64,000 nt of DNA from Pyrenopolyporus hunteri (lineage: Eukaryota > Ascomycota > Sordariomycetes > Xylariales > Hypoxylaceae). The notes under the pieces are model-generated. The model saw only the letters and a list, made by a program, of their open reading frames with translations. It ran no database searches and was not told the origin of the DNA. Positions 23,323 to 35,441 of this stretch are shown in pieces. How positions within the stretch are numbered: position 1 is the first letter of the stretch; every line of letters starts with the position of its first letter. The position numbers and the translations under genes were made by a program. The DNA lies in NCBI GenBank assembly GCA_902806595.1, contig CADCXC010000038.1, positions 1,860,001-1,924,000 of the forward strand. The letters run 5' to 3'.

Positions 23323-25319
23323 TTACCTTACTTACCTACGTACATAGGAAAGCAAAAATAGTATATGCGCTATGTGGGATCGTAAAAGGATGACGAGAAA
23401 TGGGATGGGATGATTGCATCGACCTGTGGTAAGGTGGAAAAAATATACCGCCGACCCTGGTGTATGCGCTACGGGGATATGATATATGTGTATAGCAGCC
23501 CTACCAATAGCCGTGATATGAATGAGAAGGCTAATCTAAGTAAAGAATTTGGGTGTCTCTAATAAGTCAAGATGATGCTGTGGGAGCTTTAGGGAGCTAG
23601 AGGCAATACAACCTGCACGATAAAAATACAGTGATCCCGGAACTATACTGTACTGTGTAGTAGCATCTATGGCCCCTGTAGCAAACCACCTGGACCTGCT
23701 ATGCTTCAGTGGGTGTACTGCTGTGTTAAGCGAAGTCCAGCGCTGATTTTACAGTATAACTATAAGGTAACGGATACCATCACGTACTGTGTTACCATAC
23801 GCCGTTTAGGTGCATAATAGGTGGTAGGTTAGGGGACCGTATTAGTGGCTTTCCCCCTAAACCTAGCGGGATCTACGTGCTCTATTATTGGGACTAGGTG
23901 AGCGCGCCCACTTATCTATTACTATTACCTACTAACAAACGTGCTAAACTTTTGGGCTACAACATTCGCGGAGACGTGATATATCTACGACGCGCAGTAT
24001 TACAAGTCACAATTCGAGGGGCAGATAGTATGTCCCTATCATAGACACATTAGACTACGTAGGAAAAGAAGTCGATCGAAAGGATTAATTCAATTGCTTG
24101 GAAAACGATTATATTCCAACCCTGCTGCTAGCAAAACACCAAAGCTAATGTGATATATGCTGCAAACGCAAGTTCTAAGCCATGCCATGCCATGCCATGC
24201 CATGCCATGCTATGTTATGCTCGCTGTGTCCTCGGGTATTGGTTCCGACCAAACGACCCTCTGCTGTCCAGTCTGCTGCTCTGGACTCTCTTTCGGCAAA
24301 AAAGCAAGGAAAAGAATAAGAAATCTGAAGCACATGCCCGCTGATCTATAGTCTATCGATGGGGTATCTGTTTGCGCGACGCTTGCGCAATTCTTCGTCT
24401 ATATTAATGCTCGCTTGCGATGGTGGTAATTCTTGTGACAAGAAGATTCTCGATGTATTCGTGTGCTGATCATGGCTACGCGTACTCTCCTCGTAGTTCT
24501 CGGCGTCGTTCGTACATGCTTATTGGGTAGGTATGCCATACAACCAGCCTTTTCCATGCTCTGGACTCAAAAGCAGATAAGCCGGACGCTGAAGAAAATT
24601 TGGGCGCTGTCGTCGTAAGGTCGGTGTAGATACGCGCTACACGGCAGATAAACCAGTACTCTGGCAGGTGATATTCTCCCATCTATGAAGTTAATACGGG
24701 TGCATGCCGTAGAGATAGATGGGTCTAGTCTTCTCGTGGATGATATAAATGTTGATAAGGTCGATGCAGGTACGTACTGCAAGGGACCGGACGTCCGGTT
24801 CTTCGGGGAGATGATATCCTTTATTCGTGAGGTGTATTCCAATATAGTCCGATAATGGATATTCTTTGTCCGTGTTGTATCCAGAGCAGGTACATTCTGC
24901 AAAGATAGGTAGGTTCCATTCCTTCGGTACGTTGGATGTGACGGGTCCGTAGGGTCAATGTAGATATGTTGCAAGGACGGGGATCCCCTCGAGGTATCGA
25001 TCCTATTCGGCCATAATCTGCTCAGGTACGTGCCGCACAGATAGGCGGTGGATAATGAAGAGTATGATTCGTAGGGGAAGCAGAGATATGTGTTGCGCAA
25101 CCGGTATGGGTATCGGATAAGAGGAAGAATGGCCGGTCTATCGAATAAGCGTCGGGGAGGATGGATTACTAATGGAGAGAGGGAGAGAATGTGTCAGATA
25201 CCTAAGAAGGCGGCTATTTGGCGAGGAGGCGAGGTGGATAGGGATACCGGCGGAGGGATATGGTAATAGGTAGGTAAGTATGTCCGGCGGAGGGCCTTCT
25301 TAGAAGGCTAGTCTCCTGC
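23323..25319. other. Intergenic; pentamer repeat and degenerate 120-bp repeat
   Basis: No convincing gene. Interrupted A+T-rich sequence runs from 23350 to 24150. A CATGC pentamer array is at 24181-24210. A 177-codon minus frame (25100-24567) is overlaid on diverged repeated sequence: an AGGTAC(G/A)T.CTGC-like core at 24768, 24888 and 25024. It has an unusual Y/S/T/R-rich composition and no family resemblance. Confidence 0.5.
24181..24210. repeat. CATGC pentanucleotide microsatellite
   Basis: Six perfect head-to-tail CATGC copies are followed by decayed units (TATGT, TATGC). It lies in a gene-free spacer. Confidence 0.9.
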
Positions 25320-28300
25320 TCAGACTTCGGCTTGCTGGGTCGACGGAGCCACCTCGGCAGCTTCTACTTCTTCGTCCAAGAGCATTAGCTTCTTGCAATG
25401 TTCTTCGACGGATTCCTCCTCCTCCTCTACACCAAACTCTCGTTCGACCCGGGCGGCCAGGACTAGCTTCTTGACGCAGGAGTTGTAGATGAGACCTTCC
25501 ACAGACTTCTCCGTAATGATGCGGACGATCTCGACGTCCCTGGTCTGCCCAATCCTGTGCGCTCGGTTGGATGCCTGCACGTCCTCTTGCGGATTATCGG
25601 ACTGGTCGAAGAGGATGATCTTGTTCGCGGCGGTCAAGTTCAGGCCAGTGCCGCCGGCTCCGGTCGTGATTAGGAAGACGGGAATGTCCGGGTTGTCCGT
25701 GAAACGTTGACACTCCGGGAATCGGTCGGACGTGTCGATACTTCCCGTGAGGACGCAGTACTTGATGTCAGCGTGGTGCAAAGTTTCCCGTAGGATATCT
25801 ATGACCATTTCGAAGCGGCTGAACACCAATACGCGATCCCCGTTCTTCATATAGCCGCGCACAAGCTCGAGCAGCTTCTGGACTTTCGGGCTATCCTCCC
25901 ACGACCGCTCGGCAATATCCAGATGCCCGATATACTTCTCGAAGTCCTTGCACCAAAGGTGTAGTTGGAAGTCGGACTTGCTCGAGAGTTCTTCGACCAG
26001 ACGGGCCTTGTGGCGACTTTCCTTGCTCTGGACGCCGAGTTCCTCCTCAGAACAATTCTTCCAAAGGATATCCACCATCTTCGCGACTATTTCGTCGGTA
26101 AAATGGTGTCGGAAGAGTTGGTGATGGATCGACGCCTTTTTGAGTTGCATCCAGGGGTGTGCCTCCTTCGACTTCTTGACGCCGTTCTGCAGGAGGTAAT
26201 TGCCTTTGATCGAGTCGTAAATCTGTTTCTGGATGTCGTGCATCCCTACGATCTCCAGGCGCTCGGTCTTCTTAGGCAGTTCCAGGACGTCTTCCTTGCG
26301 TCTCTGTAGGATGAACGGGGCCATGACAGCCCGCGCACGCTCAACGCGCTCCGATGCAAGTGCTGCAAAGTTTAGGACATCTTTGCTAGCGACCTTTGCT
26401 TCGAAGATCGTGTTAAGCTTCTCGAAGGAGTTCTCCCCGAACAAACTGGGTTCGATGAAACGGAGAAGAGTGAGCAGCTCCTTGAGGTTGTTCTGCACGG
26501 GCGTGCCGCTGAGGACGAGACGCCATTCGGTCGGTACCCGCATCATCTGCCTGTAGATCAGGGTATCCTGGTTCTTGAGCCTGTGCCCTTCGTCGAAGAT
26601 GGCGGCCTAAACACTAGTTAGTCAAGCTCGGTTGCGAGAATGGGAAGGGTTTACATACGTATGGCTCGATATCCTGAAGGAATCGGAGGTCCTCGCGCTG
26701 TCTTTCGACCTGGGGATAGGTTGTCAGGACGACATGGTGCTTTCTCGCGTCCTTGGGCAGGATGTCTCTACGACTCTTTCCTGAATAGGCTAGGACCTTC
26801 AGACCGGGGGCAAACTTCTCGAACTCGGCCATCCAATTCTCAAAGGTACTGGGCGGTACTACTACCAAGTTCGGCCACGGTCGTCTGGCACCAGGCTTCT
26901 GCTTCGACCCCACCAAGTGTGCTATGAAGGAGATGACCTGGCACGTCTTCCCCAGTCCCATATCATCAGCAAGGATACCGCTATATCCCCTACTGTGAAG
27001 CAAGCTCATCCAGTTGAGGCCGACCATCTGGTACGACTTCAACTGGATGTCGTCGCTCATCAGCTCAGGCCGAGTTCCGATAGGTAGCTCCTCCACGGTC
27101 GCCCTGTCGGTCTTGGGTTCACCGTTCTTGTTAATGGACCAAGTGGACATGATGCTGTTGATCTTCGACCCTCTCTTGTCACACTCGTTGATAACGGCGG
27201 TTGCCGCTTCGCAGGCTCCTAGCCAGGCTCTCAATTTCTCGACGATCCCCTCGCCGATAGCAACCCTCTTAGCCCTCTTCTTTGACTTGGACTTGTCGAG
27301 TCGCGTCACGTTGTTTGCCTCATCAATGGTCTCGAATGGGCGGGCATTAACCATAAGCTTGGCATCCGCCGTAGAGCCAATCATGCGCCCGAGGGCCTCA
27401 ACAGTGCACGTGTTAAGGTACTCGAGGACGTTGGCAAGTCTCGTCGGTTTCGCCTTGGTGGTGTCGTCTTGATCGTGAAGCTCTTGAACCTCGTCCCCGT
27501 CCTGCGAGGGCTCAGGCGTCTCGGATTTTGCTTTCTTAGTAGGAGACGGAGCAAAATCGGAACCGCTAAGGTCGAAATCCTCAGAATTCTTTCTCTTTCG
27601 AGATCGAACCCCGCTTACATCAACTTTGGTTTTCTTCGGCTGGGGTTGGTCTTTTTCGTCCGACTTCCTCTTACGGGATCGGACTGGTCCAGGTGGAACT
27701 AGAGATGAATCCGATTCTGAATCGGAAGAGATGGTGATGGGGGGAGGGGTGGGGCTCCTGTGACGACGTCCCTGTATGAGGCGTCGACGAGGGCGAGACG
27801 GTGCCTCAGGCGAAGATCGAGTAAGGGTAGTTAGAGCCATTTTTGGATCGTCGACAGGCGAAGCTTGTCTTGACTCAAATGGGCTAGTAATAGAGGATGC
27901 GGAAGAAGGAGATGCAGAAAATACTGCGGATGGGGTTGTTGACTCGTGTCGGTCTTGTAGAAGACGTCTACGAGGTAAATTATTGTTGGTGTTCAATTCG
28001 ATTGATTGAATTGAATTAGTAGAATGGGTAGAGGGGGCAGAATGAATTGAAAGTGTTGAGTTGGTTGAACTTTGTGTGCGAGAAAGCTTTGTAGAAGTTT
28101 GGGAGGATGACCCGGTTGAAGTTGCATTGGATGGAGTTTTTTTCAAAAATGTTTGAAGCGAATTTCGAGACTGTGCACCATGCCCTATCGATTCCCTAGA
28201 GGTTGGGTTCGAATCGGTATCGGTCTTGTGACCTGCACGCTCAGAATTTTTGGTCGAGGCGCGAACATTCGAGGTACCTGTACCTCTCGACGATGAGAGA

Positions 28301-29127
28301 GCTTTTGTAGGTCTACCCGTCAAACGGTCAACCGCCTTAGAGACCTGCCAGCCGACATCCTTCTGCAACGCCTCCTTGCAGGCCCGAACACTAACTCCAG
28401 GAACGGCTCTTTGGACGATCTTATAGACCTGACCAGTGAGGTGCCGTAGTCTGATATCACGGATATCGTTAAGAGAGATATCCACATTCGACGACCACGT
28501 AGCCCCAGTTTTCGGTAGCGAAGGGGACGGGTTCTCTTTCTTCTCAAAAGAGGAAGGCTTTATATCTCCCCTTACAGGCGTATCGTCATCCGAGCTATCC
28601 TGCTTTTTATAGTCCTCTATTAGATCATCATCCGAGATATCTAAATAGCGTCGCTGGCCGGTGAAGCTACCAGCTTTCTGCGGTAGTTTCCGCATTGTCG
28701 GCGGTTTAAAGGAAGTCCCCGCCGGGGCCATTAGCGACCCGACTCTACTTGCTACGGCGGGCTTTTTATCCAGATCTCCTGAAGGCCTCGCCTGGCCCTT
28801 AGCTTGGAACGGGGATGAAGCAGGTACTTCAATGGCTGTGCTTGGCGTATTGGGCACTAGGGGCGAAGACGGTAGTCGTGGGGCTCGGTTCACTATTTGA
28901 GTAGGCTGAGTAGCTCTGCTAACTATTTGCGTCGGTTGAGTAAAGTATGGTGAGGAGCATGGAATGCCGTCATTCGCAAGCTCGTCAAGGTCATTATCAT
29001 CTATCTCGATGTAGGCAGTATTAGAGTCCTGTGCTCGCCCATTAGGATGGTCTCTGCGGCCTAATCCTGGAGTACCGGGAATTGAGGCGGAGCCTCTGCC
29101 TGAGAACGACGAAGATGGTCGTGCCAT
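25320..29127 (-). CDS. fun30: Fun30/SMARCAD1-like SNF2 chromatin remodeller
   Basis: This nuclear ATP-dependent remodeller acts in heterochromatin maintenance and DNA-end resection in its family. Two exons, 29127-26659 and 26606-25320, join in phase 0 across a 52-bp intron, giving 1251 aa. The start is the ATG of MARPSSSFSGRG; no earlier in-frame ATG precedes it closely. The first 600 residues are disordered, rich in S, T, P and basic runs. A CUE-like helix set lies near 220-270 (LRHLTGQVYKIVQRAVPGVS). The ATPase core begins at LKSYQMVGLNWMSLLHSRG, with Walker A ADDMGLGKTCQ near 720 and motif II DEGH just after the intron. Further motifs are LVLSGTPVQNNLKELLTLL, VLVFSRFEMVIDIL, GTGLNLTAANKIILFDQS and ASNRAHRIGQTRDV. 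DEGH and FDQS are characteristic of Fun30 rather than other SNF2 groups. The tail is acidic. Confidence 0.92.
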
Positions 29128-30214
29128 AGCAAAGGCTGGATATCTAGGTAACTTAGAATTAATTGAGGGAGACAAGAAGTGGATATCTCATTGAGGAAGG
29201 CCCCGGGTTGAGACAGCACAGGATAGATTCAGGCTTTATATCGTGTGAAGAAACTATCATAGAAGATGATATAGAGAAAAGGGGGTCGATCCTAGTTAGT
29301 GAGGACTCCTGATAAGAAGTATATATGGCCTGCAAACTGGCCTATGAGGATACAACGCAAGCTGGTTGTAAGAATGAGACGACGCGGTGAGTTTATGGAA
29401 GTTATCAAGGTGAAATATGTGCAACTTGATTTTTTTGTTTTCGACGTTAATCGCACAGGAGATAAAGTGGGCACACGCGCCTCAACGCGGCTTGATGTGG
29501 GGCTTAAAAGCGCTACCGGCGCGCTATCAGCTGATGTGGGGAATACTTTAATTGATTGAGTACCTAGGTACATACCCTAGGCAACACATGTACACACCTA
29601 GGCATTACCATGACTCTTCAGCTACCAGATAGAGATACTTAAGCAATTCAGGAATGGGGTTTGACGACACAAAGGCCATCATTTCAAGAGATCCCCTTTA
29701 GTTCATTTGATATTATTCCCTTTCAAACAAAGCCACTGCTAAAAAAGGGCAGAAATTTTGGAACGAAGATACTAAGTCGCTTCATAGAAGTCGTACATGA
29801 GAATTTAACCTTAACACAGCTCTTCTAGAAGTTTTTGGTGCGTGGCGTTATAAGGTACCTGAGTAGGCCAAAGCGTTCTCTTCCCGCCATTTAACCCCAG
29901 CACGTTTGAGGTAATATGTACCTAGGTAGGTACTTAAACTACCTAGGTACCAAGGTACCTACCTAGCTTGGCTCCATTTATATTGATCGCTATCTGGTAC
30001 CTAGGTGCAGCTGTCTTTTATGTAATTGTTCAAGCCTCATTGATTTCAGGTCTGAGTTGAATAAGCCTTAGCACACCGAACAAGGACACACAACAAAGTC
30101 ATTGTTTGATATCCGACAGACTTAGTTATCGACCTGAGCCATTATCGGCCTCATATCATCAAGCCCGACAAGAGAAGGGGCACTAGGAAGAAGAAAAGGG
30201 AGAAAGAGAACACA
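29128..30214. other. Intergenic, divergent promoter region
   Basis: Spacer between the divergently transcribed fun30 and vma21 genes. No supported gene; an 86-93 codon frame pair at 29292-29573 overlaps on both strands. TACCTAGGTA palindromes are at about 29560-29580, 29919-29966 and 29998-30005. Confidence 0.55.
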
Positions 30215-30769
30215 ATGGCGACCCGTCGTATCATTTCCACGGAGAAGACCATCCTCGACAAAGATGACGACGATGTCAACCCTGGTTCTAGCAGTTCCGT
30301 AGCAGGCCACCAGAACTCAAGCAGCACTGCGCCAGCCGTCCCCTTGTAAGCGGATAAACCTCGCCCCCCAAAGACCCCTTTCCCTTCTCTCCGTCATCCT
30401 CATTGTCGCTTCTACCCTATAGGTTATTTCCTCTTCGCCATTGATGTGAAATGACCTAGCAGATCTAACGTCGTCACCAGAGATGTAATTCTAAAACTGT
30501 TGGCCTTTACTTTCGCCATGGTAGTCATACCAATTGGCTCCTACTTCTTAACGGTGAATACTATCTTCAAAGGTACGACTCTCTATAGCTCAACATGCTA
30601 TACATACTTGCGGATATGCTAACAAGCTCAACTAGGAAATTCTACATACGCGGGAGGCCTAGCGGCTATTATGGCGAATGTGGTCCTTGTGGGTTATGTG
30701 GTCGTAGCTATGAATGAAGACCAATCAGACCAACTTGCGGCGAAGAAGAAAGGAGGCAAGGAGGATTAA
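30215..30769 (+). CDS. vma21: V-ATPase assembly factor Vma21
   Basis: This small ER membrane protein is needed to assemble the V0 sector of the vacuolar ATPase. Three exons, 30215-30345, 30463-30572 and 30636-30769, join in matching phases (introns 117 and 63 bp), giving 124 aa. The N-terminus is polar and acidic (KTILDKDDDDVNPGSSSS). Two membrane helices follow: LLAFTFAMVVIPIGSYFLTV and MANVVLVGYVVVAM, separated by the family loop NTIFKGNSTYAGGLAAI. The C-terminus is KKKGGKED, lysine-rich like other Vma21 tails, although the last four residues GKED differ from the strict KKxx ER-retrieval signal. The gene was too finely split to stand out as an open frame; identification rests on the joined exons. 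Confidence 0.9.
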
Positions 30770-31726
30770 TTGAGGATCTTCCATGTCTCAATATGTCCTT
30801 TCTTACCCTACTATATCTATTATGCGCTGACGTACACAGAAAGATGGGTCTAGCAACTAAAGCTGTATCTGTATCTGCTGTAGAGCTCATATAATTTCGG
30901 ATATTTAATAGGCCCTCGTCTACCTATTCAAATGGGCAATATCTTTGGCCGTAGGATACGAATACTATGGCGATATCGAGTAAATCGGTGGCTATTACAC
31001 CGGAGGAAGCTTGGTTTTCTTACATCGCGGACTTCATCATGTTTGGCCTCATAGTTTATCTGCCTGGGATTTACGAACAAATCTAGAATTACATGTCACG
31101 ATGCCACATAATCTAACCGGTGCTCCGTCAACCGACATTCCTATTCTAGCAAATGGCCGTGTGTCGGACCCATTAGGAGCAAAGCCCTCTTGCTTATCCG
31201 ACCCCTTTCCGCATGCCACGTAAGGGGTCATATATGTCCGCTCTTAAGGGGATCACGAAGAACCGGGGGGGTATTAAGGATACAAAGACAAGAGAGTACG
31301 AGACCACAAAGCTCGCCAGGATCCTCCGTATATTCCTAACATCGTGAGCATAGCCTTCCTGGCAACACCAACTCCCCATCTGATGCTACCTTATCATATT
31401 CCATTGAACCCTATCCCATGCCCGTCAGCGCGACATTGAGTAGGAAACCACACCAAACGCCTAGCATTTCAAAATAGCCCATGTGGGCATCTTCAATTCG
31501 GCCTTGCGCTGTACGAGTGAGGGCCATTTCGTAAAGATCGGTCCAATGATGATCGTCGAAACTATGTCCTCTAGAATTGCATCCCTATCGGGTAATAGTA
31601 TGAATAATTAATCGTAAGGAGAATGTCGGGTGTCGTAGAGACAGGGGGGTATCTCGAAAGATAATAAAAACCGTTAATAAGTACTTCCGTCGCTCAGACG
31701 ATATCGATTCGCCTTTGGCAGTAACC
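30770..31726. other. Intergenic between convergent genes
   Basis: Spacer between the 3' ends of vma21 (+) and the DUF2406 gene (-). Only short frames below 75 codons are seen, none protein-like. Nothing else is recognised. Confidence 0.6.
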
Positions 31727-33168
31727 CTAGGATTTACTGAATCGTTTAAACCAACTCTTTCGCTTCTCTACCTTTTGTCGGTCTTCCGCTTGCACAACAG
31801 GTCCGGATTTCGTAGGCTTTCTCAACAATCCGTTCTCTTTGCGCGGTACGGGTGGTACTCCTGCTGGGCCATTATTGAGACCTAAACTTGGAGTCTGCGG
31901 TGCCTGACCAAAGCTTATGCCGTAGTCGTTTATAGGTTCGCGGCGTATAGGCTCCTGTCGTTTCGGCGGTGAACGGCGATCAATTGAACTGTTATCGCTA
32001 CTAGTCGGATCAGTCTGATATCCAGCCGGCTCGCCTAAACTTCCACTGCCAGAGCCAGATGCGACCGTCTCGTACGACCGATGATTGTTCGGCATGGGGT
32101 AGACGTTCTTATCGGCAACTCCACGACTATTCACATAAGGGTCCGAATGCATTCTGGAATCTCTGTACCTTCCACCTCCATTATTATGTCCATAGGGACC
32201 GCCGTCGAATCCCTCGTAATAACTTTCTCGGTGCCCGTTCGCCATTGCCGTCTGTCTCGGATCGATCATCATACTCTGCGGTCGGAACCCGGAATTCGGT
32301 CGGCCCCCGTAGTAACTGTCTTGGGGGAAGCGTGGCCCATTGTCTAGGGAGCTTATTGTGAGACCAGGCACACGAGATTAACTAAAGATGATAGAAAACA
32401 GGTAGGTACTCACTTCCATAATAGCTCCCTCGTCTACTCCAGTTTGCTACCGATTCGACATCTGACCTGCGATTATTGTATGCGCCGTCGATAGCGGCCT
32501 CAAAGGCTCGGATGGTATCGAGAGGCCGCTCGAATCGATTTCGAGTGGGATTCGATCGATCGGGATCGGCTTGAGCGTGGATTAGTACAGAAGGAATCGA
32601 TAGGTAAAGAGATATTATACTAACTAATTGGATTTCCATAAATATCCTTGTGCTGAAAGGAGCGCAATGAGATTGAATTAATCCCCCCTTTGGACTGCGC
32701 GTCCATAGCTATGCTTCGAGTTAGCATGCGCGATCAGGTATTTCATGAGAGAGATCACAACGTACACGGTTCCGACTCAGTCAGCGCTAACATAGGATCA
32801 GTTTTGCCGTGAAGTCTCCTAGCTTCCTTCTCGGCACTAGTCTCATGAAGATCGATCTTATTCGAATGACTATTCGAACTCTTATGGGATTTGTCGGACC
32901 GGAAACTGAAGGCTCTCGACTTGGGTCGGACCCGCCCTGGTCTCTCCGGTGCGGTAGGCTGTGACGGTGGCTGTGGCTGTTGCCGTTGCTGCTCTTGTTG
33001 CTGCTGTTGCTGCCTCTGCTGCTGCTGCCGCTGTTGTTGTTGTAATTGTTGTTGTTGGTAGTAGTGTTGTGGGGGGACGGGGCGTTGGAAAGGTTCGTTA
33101 TAGTATTCTCCTTGTTGCTGCTGCGGCGGCGCAGGCAAAGGATGATGGCTATAAGTTGTGGACGCCAT
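31727..33168 (-). CDS. DUF2406 family protein with polyglutamine N-terminus
   Basis: This is a fungal cytosolic protein of the DUF2406 family; biochemical function is not established. Four exons: 33168-32766, 32708-32625, 32569-32414 and 32343-31727, all phases consistent, 419 aa. The start is the ATG of MASTTYSHHPLPAPP; the codon in frame five positions earlier is TTG, not ATG. Residues about 35-70 are an interrupted polyQ run (QQQQLQQQQRQQQQRQQQQ). The DUF2406 core begins RPKSRAFSFRSDKSHKSS and continues IDLHETSAEKEARRLHGKTD, SLRSFQHKDIYGNPITDPDR and SNPTRNRFERPLDTIRAFEA. The last of these is the most conserved block. The C-terminal third is G/N/Y/P-rich and disordered, ending in a basic KRKSWFKRFSKS. 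Exon 2 was placed by phase plus a CTAAC branch site, restoring the family motif. Confidence 0.88.
32971..33058. repeat. CAG/CAA trinucleotide tract encoding polyQ
   Basis: A run of CTG/TTG triplets on the plus strand reads as Gln with Arg and Leu interruptions on the coding minus strand. It is mixed CAG/CAA, which slows expansion, and lies in the disordered N-terminus of the DUF2406 protein. Confidence 0.85.
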
Positions 33169-35139
33169 TGTCTTAGACGGCAAAGGCCGTATGTTTTATC
33201 GCTCTTGATCCCTGGAAAGGACCGACCGCTGGTGGAGTCGGGGAAGCTAGAGATGATGGACGAGTGGATCTGAGCTCGATTGCGATATGCAAGGAAGCGA
33301 TCGTGGAGGGAATAATATCGTAGGATACTGTGTATATGACGGTCTTTTGTCTTATCGGAGACGGTGCGGGTGGATTTGGTGGATTTGGGAAAGTTCGGGT
33401 TTAGAAATTTCTGGGTTGCTGCTGTTATGTAAATACGTACTTGTGTGATAAGAACGGCGACCCTTGCAAGCTCCTAAGTACATATAACAACCCAGTGCGG
33501 TACAACTCAAGCGCCTGCTACTCAAGGTAAGGTACCTGGGTAGATAGGTAGGTAGGTAGAGTAGGTATTCGGATTCTCTTTAGATTTGGTCAACACAGTA
33601 CTAAAGAGAAAAAAAGAAAATTAAAAAGCTGAGGCAGCTAGTATCTTGTAATGCAATTTTTTTTTTTGTGATTTTCGTCGTCGTAAGACACCGACGCGGA
33701 ATTCTGTTCCAATTCTCACCCGCGCGTGGTGATGATGGTTGCGCGTGGCTGCTGTGCTGTAGTCGCACGACTGACTGACTAGGTAACTGACTGGTTTGAT
33801 AGTAGTGCGTAGAATCAGGTGGTGGTTGCTATGTCCTTCTAGGCGGGTTGCCAGGTATCAACGTCAACGGCCGGTGTGGTGGATCAGATAGGTACAACCA
33901 AGCTTATTAGTCGTCTCAGGATGGGCCAAATTCAAGGCAAGGTGGTTTCGCGTGGCTGGGATCCGGGCCAAGGACAAGGGGTGACAAAGGCGTCTTCCGG
34001 GCAGTGCCAGCAATTACGTTGCCTTTTGCCAGTCGTCAGGTCTGTCTCGCCCAATAAAATGACACCAAAACCAGGCCGAACCACGGCTGACTGCCAACTA
34101 ATTCCACCCGTTGTCGACCGTCGTATCGCACAAATAGTACTTATCAGCACCGGGGGTCCTTGGCGATCTCTTTGTATGAGCGGGTAACCATAGGTAGGTA
34201 AGTATGTGGTATTCAAACGGCCAAATGCGGGATGTAAATTGAATCCCTAGCTGCGCGACGGAGTCACTGGCGGAACGAACGGTGTAGCCGACTGATTGGT
34301 TGAATGGGCCCGACGATTGAATTCTTCTATCTTCCTAATTGAACCTCTCCTTCAATTAAGTTGGCAACCTTTTGGGTTGGCCTAAATTGAGTTGGATCAA
34401 AACCGACGGTCAGATGCGAACGTCAAACCCGCTACCTTCAAGGACCGTACGTGCGACTGAGACTAGCAATGATAGTAAGGTGACGTCAATTTGTGGTTCC
34501 TCGCGCTCATTAACATTGAAATGATGCTGTTTCAGAGGGAATCGTTGTGAGTAAGGATTCGCACCCGTTTTCCCGTTGTTTCTTCGATAGAGAAGCTGAG
34601 GGGAGGATCTATAGTGGATCGGAGAGACCGCTGTTTAGGTAGTTATGGGCAACTAGCGCTAACGAAGTCGGCTCGTCTACCTAGTTCGTAGCTCTGCAAG
34701 CCTCAAGCGAGGTAGATCGCCGATTGGATGAATTGATAGGGAATTCTCCTCAAATCACCGGTGCGAGTATTGAATGTACCAAAGTACTTCGTAGCACGGG
34801 TTGGAAGGGCGAGACTTTCACGTCCAGTCCGGTGTTCTTTTTAATAAAGTGAGCGAGCGATAGATGTAGAAGCGAGCGGGATAGAGAGCGTGTGAGACTG
34901 AGGAGACGATGGGATACAACGATTGAACGGGTAGGCAGTGTGGTAGGAAGAAGGAAGTATTGGAAATCGAGGTAAGAAGCGAAAGAATTGCATAAAACGA
35001 CCGATCTGGTCCCAGTCTCACGGAACCACGGAATGTTCCAAATACCTGCCCTGATGGCCTTTCCTCTGCTATGAGCGCTGAAAGAGGCGAAGAAGCATGT
35101 CAGCTTTCGGGTGGTCTGACAAGGGACTGATGAGTATGG
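33169..35139. other. Intergenic, no gene seen
   Basis: Upstream region of the DUF2406 gene. It contains AGGTAGGTAGGTAG units near 33540-33560 and a T9 run near 33660. Small overlapping frames at 33876-34216 and 34818-35021 show no family resemblance. Confidence 0.5.
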
Positions 35140-35441
35140 CCCAGCAGGATCATGTTTCCAAACAGTGGGGCGTAAGGCATTAAGGCATCAGGCTACACTA
35201 GAAAGGGCTAGTATGTATTACTCCATACAGATATTTATGCAAAGATACCTTCATTACCTAATTACCTAGTTACCTAATCACCGTAATTCCTTTTTATACA
35301 TTGAAATAGGTGGAGCTTCACTCTGTACCTCCTTATACTAATTTGTACTATATAGTACTTACTAACCCTTTATAGTAAATCTTGATGCCTGGCGTCTTGA
35401 CGCCTTGGCGCCCCATTATTTGGAAACATGATCCTGCTGGG
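35140..35441. mobile_element. MITE-like element with long terminal inverted repeats
   Basis: The outermost 23 bp at 35140-35162 and 35419-35441 are perfect inverted copies (beginning CCCAGCAGGATCATGTTTCC). Inside them the arms continue as imperfect inverted copies for about 30 bp more: CAGTGGGGCGTAAGGC on the left, and on the right the complement of TAATGGGGCGCCAAGG. The 256-bp interior is A+T-rich with no coding frame. This is the form of a non-autonomous class II element. TA dinucleotides occur close to both ends, but an exact target-site duplication is not evident. The parent transposase is unknown. Confidence 0.6.

Noticed and set aside
26233..28900. Several plus-strand frames of 75-150 codons
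   Set aside because: They are mirror frames of the Fun30-like coding exons.
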